Positions 62,674 to 64,000 of a stretch of 64,000 nt of DNA are shown here, piece after piece. How positions within the stretch are numbered: position 1 is the first letter of the stretch; every line of letters starts with the position of its first letter. Location of the stretch: contig DATHUR010000127.1 in NCBI GenBank assembly GCA_035462025.1, positions 7,072 through 71,071 on the forward strand. The letters are read 5' to 3'. This stretch comes from Egicoccus sp035462025 (GTDB taxonomy: Bacteria > Actinomycetota > Nitriliruptoria > Nitriliruptorales > Nitriliruptoraceae). The notes below the pieces were generated by a model that was not told where the DNA came from, ran no database searches, and saw only the letters and a list, made by a program, of their open reading frames with translations. The translations under genes and the position numbers were made by a program.

Positions 62674-63549
62674 GTGGGACGTCCCGAGGGACCGGCCGAA
62701 CTCGCCGAGGCACTGGCGCAGCGCGCCTACCTCGCCGACCGTGGGTTGGTCACCGCGCTCCACCTCGCGCACCGGCTGGGACGGCCGCTGCTGCTCGAGG
62801 GCGACGCGGGCGTCGGCAAGACCGAGGCCGCCAAGACCATGGCGGACGTCCTGGGCGCGCAACTGGTCCGCCTGCAGTGCTACGAGGGCATCGACCGCGC
62901 CCAGGCGCTGTACGCGTGGGACCACCCGCGACAGTTGCTGCACGTGCGCACGCTGGAGGCATCGGGCGAGCGGCCCGACCAGCACGAGTCCGAGCTGTAC
63001 ACCCGCCGGTTCCTGCTGCCCCGGCCGCTACTGACGGCGCTGGAAGCGGGCGCCGGCGCGGTGCTGCTGGTCGACGAGATCGACCGCGCCGACGACGAGT
63101 TCGAGGCGTTCCTGCTCGAGATCCTCAGCGACTTCCAGGTCTCGATCCCCGAGTTGGGCACGATCACGGCCGAGCAGCCTCCGCTGGTGATCCTGACCTC
63201 GAACCGCACCCGCGAGCTGTCCGAGGCGCTGCGCCGCCGCTGCCTGTACCACTGGATCGACCACCCCGATGTCGAGCGCGAGGCCGCGATCGTCCGCGTC
63301 CGCGTGCCCGACATCCCCGAGTCGCTGGCCCGCCGGGTCGCCGGGGTCGTCGCGAAACTGCGTGCCCTCGACCTGCACAAGCCGCCCGGCGTGGCCGAGA
63401 CGGTCGACTGGGCACGGGTCGCGGTGGACCTCGGTGGCGACCTCGACGCGCAGACCGCGGCCGACACGCTGGGTGTGGTCGTCAAGGACCGCGACGACCT
63501 GGCGACGGTGCGGGCGGTCCTCGACGAGGTGGTCGAGGTCGAGGCGTGA
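62674..63549 (+). CDS. coxD: MoxR-type AAA+ ATPase (CoxD-like)
   Basis: A 291-residue AAA+ chaperone. Walker A GDAGVGKT is at 43-50, Walker B DEID at 134-137, the sensor segment is VILTSNRTRELSEALRRRCL, and the lid follows. CoxD in CO oxidisers, with CoxE, matures the metal site of the molybdenum hydroxylase. GTG at 62674 follows GGAG at about nine bases. The stop overlaps the CoxE-like start (GTGA). Confidence 0.9.
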   Translation: MGRPEGPAELAEALAQRAYLADRGLVTALHLAHRLGRPLLLEGDAGVGKTEAAKTMADVLGAQLVRLQCYEGIDRAQALYAWDHPRQLLHVRTLEASGERPDQHESELYTRRFLLPRPLLTALEAGAGAVLLVDEIDRADDEFEAFLLEILSDFQVSIPELGTITAEQPPLVILTSNRTRELSEALRRRCLYHWIDHPDVEREAAIVRVRVPDIPESLARRVAGVVAKLRALDLHKPPGVAETVDWARVAVDLGGDLDAQTAADTLGVVVKDRDDLATVRAVLDEVVEVEA

Positions 63550-64000
63550 GCCCGACCCGTCCGGCGGACGGCGCCTCCCACGTTGCAGACCTCGCGGCCG
63601 GGCTGCGACGCGACGGGGTGCCGGTCGGGACCGGTCAGGTGACCGCCTGCGCGTCCGCGCTGGCCGACCTCGAGGCCGACGACCTCGAGGGCCGCTACTG
63701 GGCCGGCCGGGTCACGTTGTGTTCCGAGCCGGCACACGTGCCCGTCTATGACCGCGTCTTCGCCGAGGTGGTCAGCGGCGGGCGCACACCGCCGCCGCTG
63801 CCGTTTCCCGACGAGGCGATCCCCGAGCGCGAGGCCGGCTCCGACCGCGCAGGCGGGGGAGGCGGGGACGAGGTGGTCGCCGGCGCGCTCGCGATGGCGC
63901 AGGAACGGCTGCGGCACCGGCGGTTCGACCGCCTCGGCACGGACGAACGCCGCGAGGTCGATCGCCTCGTCGACGCGCTGCGGGTGTCGCTGCCGCGCCG
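63546..64000 (+). CDS. coxE: CoxE-like von Willebrand factor A protein, 3' end outside the window
   Basis: The frame is open from GTG at 63546 to the window end (151 codons seen). The start HVADLAAGLRRDGVPVGTGQ and DDLEGRYWAGRVTLCSEPAH match the N-terminal part of CoxE/VWA-containing proteins that act with MoxR ATPases. The VWA domain itself would lie beyond base 64000. GTG overlaps the coxD stop by four bases, so the pair is coupled. Confidence 0.8.
   Translation, partial: MSPTRPADGASHVADLAAGLRRDGVPVGTGQVTACASALADLEADDLEGRYWAGRVTLCSEPAHVPVYDRVFAEVVSGGRTPPPLPFPDEAIPEREAGSDRAGGGGGDEVVAGALAMAQERLRHRRFDRLGTDERREVDRLVDALRVSLPR

Overview
The window is very GC-rich (roughly 70 percent by eye), densely coded, and full of GTG starts and 4-base ATGA/GTGA gene overlaps. 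Together with a 13E12-type DUF222/HNH gene, a PucR regulator, a fused CydDC exporter, and several small proteins of actinobacterial type (positions 3103, 6898, 26009), this points to an actinobacterium. The acidic proteins and overall gene mix would suit a deep-branching halotolerant lineage such as Nitriliruptoria, but that is an inference. No rRNA, tRNA, CRISPR array or complete insertion sequence was seen.

Layout. 0-11.7 kb: a membrane protein/regulator pair, a duplicated 3-hydroxyacyl-CoA dehydrogenase, a zinc-ribbon protein beside a 59-bp tandem repeat, two cyclophilins, a lipoprotein, an alcohol dehydrogenase, an epimerase, and a thiolase followed by pxpABC (5-oxoprolinase). 11.7-18.2 kb: an unusual Clp N-domain/acetyltransferase fusion with small upstream genes, a TetR/fatty-acid-hydroxylase pair, a MeaB GTPase and an ABC exporter. 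18.2-28.4 kb: a PLP decarboxylase coupled to a sigma-like membrane protein, a MarR regulator with a probable operator in front of a B12 acyl-CoA mutase that carries isobutyryl-CoA mutase specificity residues, a ClC channel and ilvC.

28.4-50.1 kb is the most striking region. It holds a PucR regulator, a ring-opening cyclic amidohydrolase (barbiturase/cyanuric-acid hydrolase family), an NCS2 nucleobase permease, a carbamate kinase and the three AllH/AllF/AllG-type carbamoyltransferase subunits. After a PAS/receiver pair and a sirtuin comes a tightly overlapping operon: three molybdenum-hydroxylase subunits, CoxG, an amidase and hydantoinase/oxoprolinase A and B. Read together, these suggest an energy-conserving route for oxidised pyrimidines or related N-heterocycles: Mo-hydroxylase oxidation, ring opening, phosphorolysis of the N-carbamoyl product to carbamoyl phosphate, then ATP from carbamate kinase. 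This is a hypothesis from gene content.

50.1-56.4 kb is a cytochrome bd operon (cydA-cydB-cydDC, minus strand). 56.4-64 kb holds a CaiB-type CoA transferase, small exported or membrane proteins, the DUF222/HNH gene, a VOC protein, an NTF2-like protein, deoD, a short XdhC-like protein and the start of a CoxD/CoxE maturation pair that runs off the end. Recurrent features across the window are TAGGCT-like hexamers ahead of many genes, GAGCGAAGCGA-type repeats, and a repeat family placed exactly at stop/start junctions.
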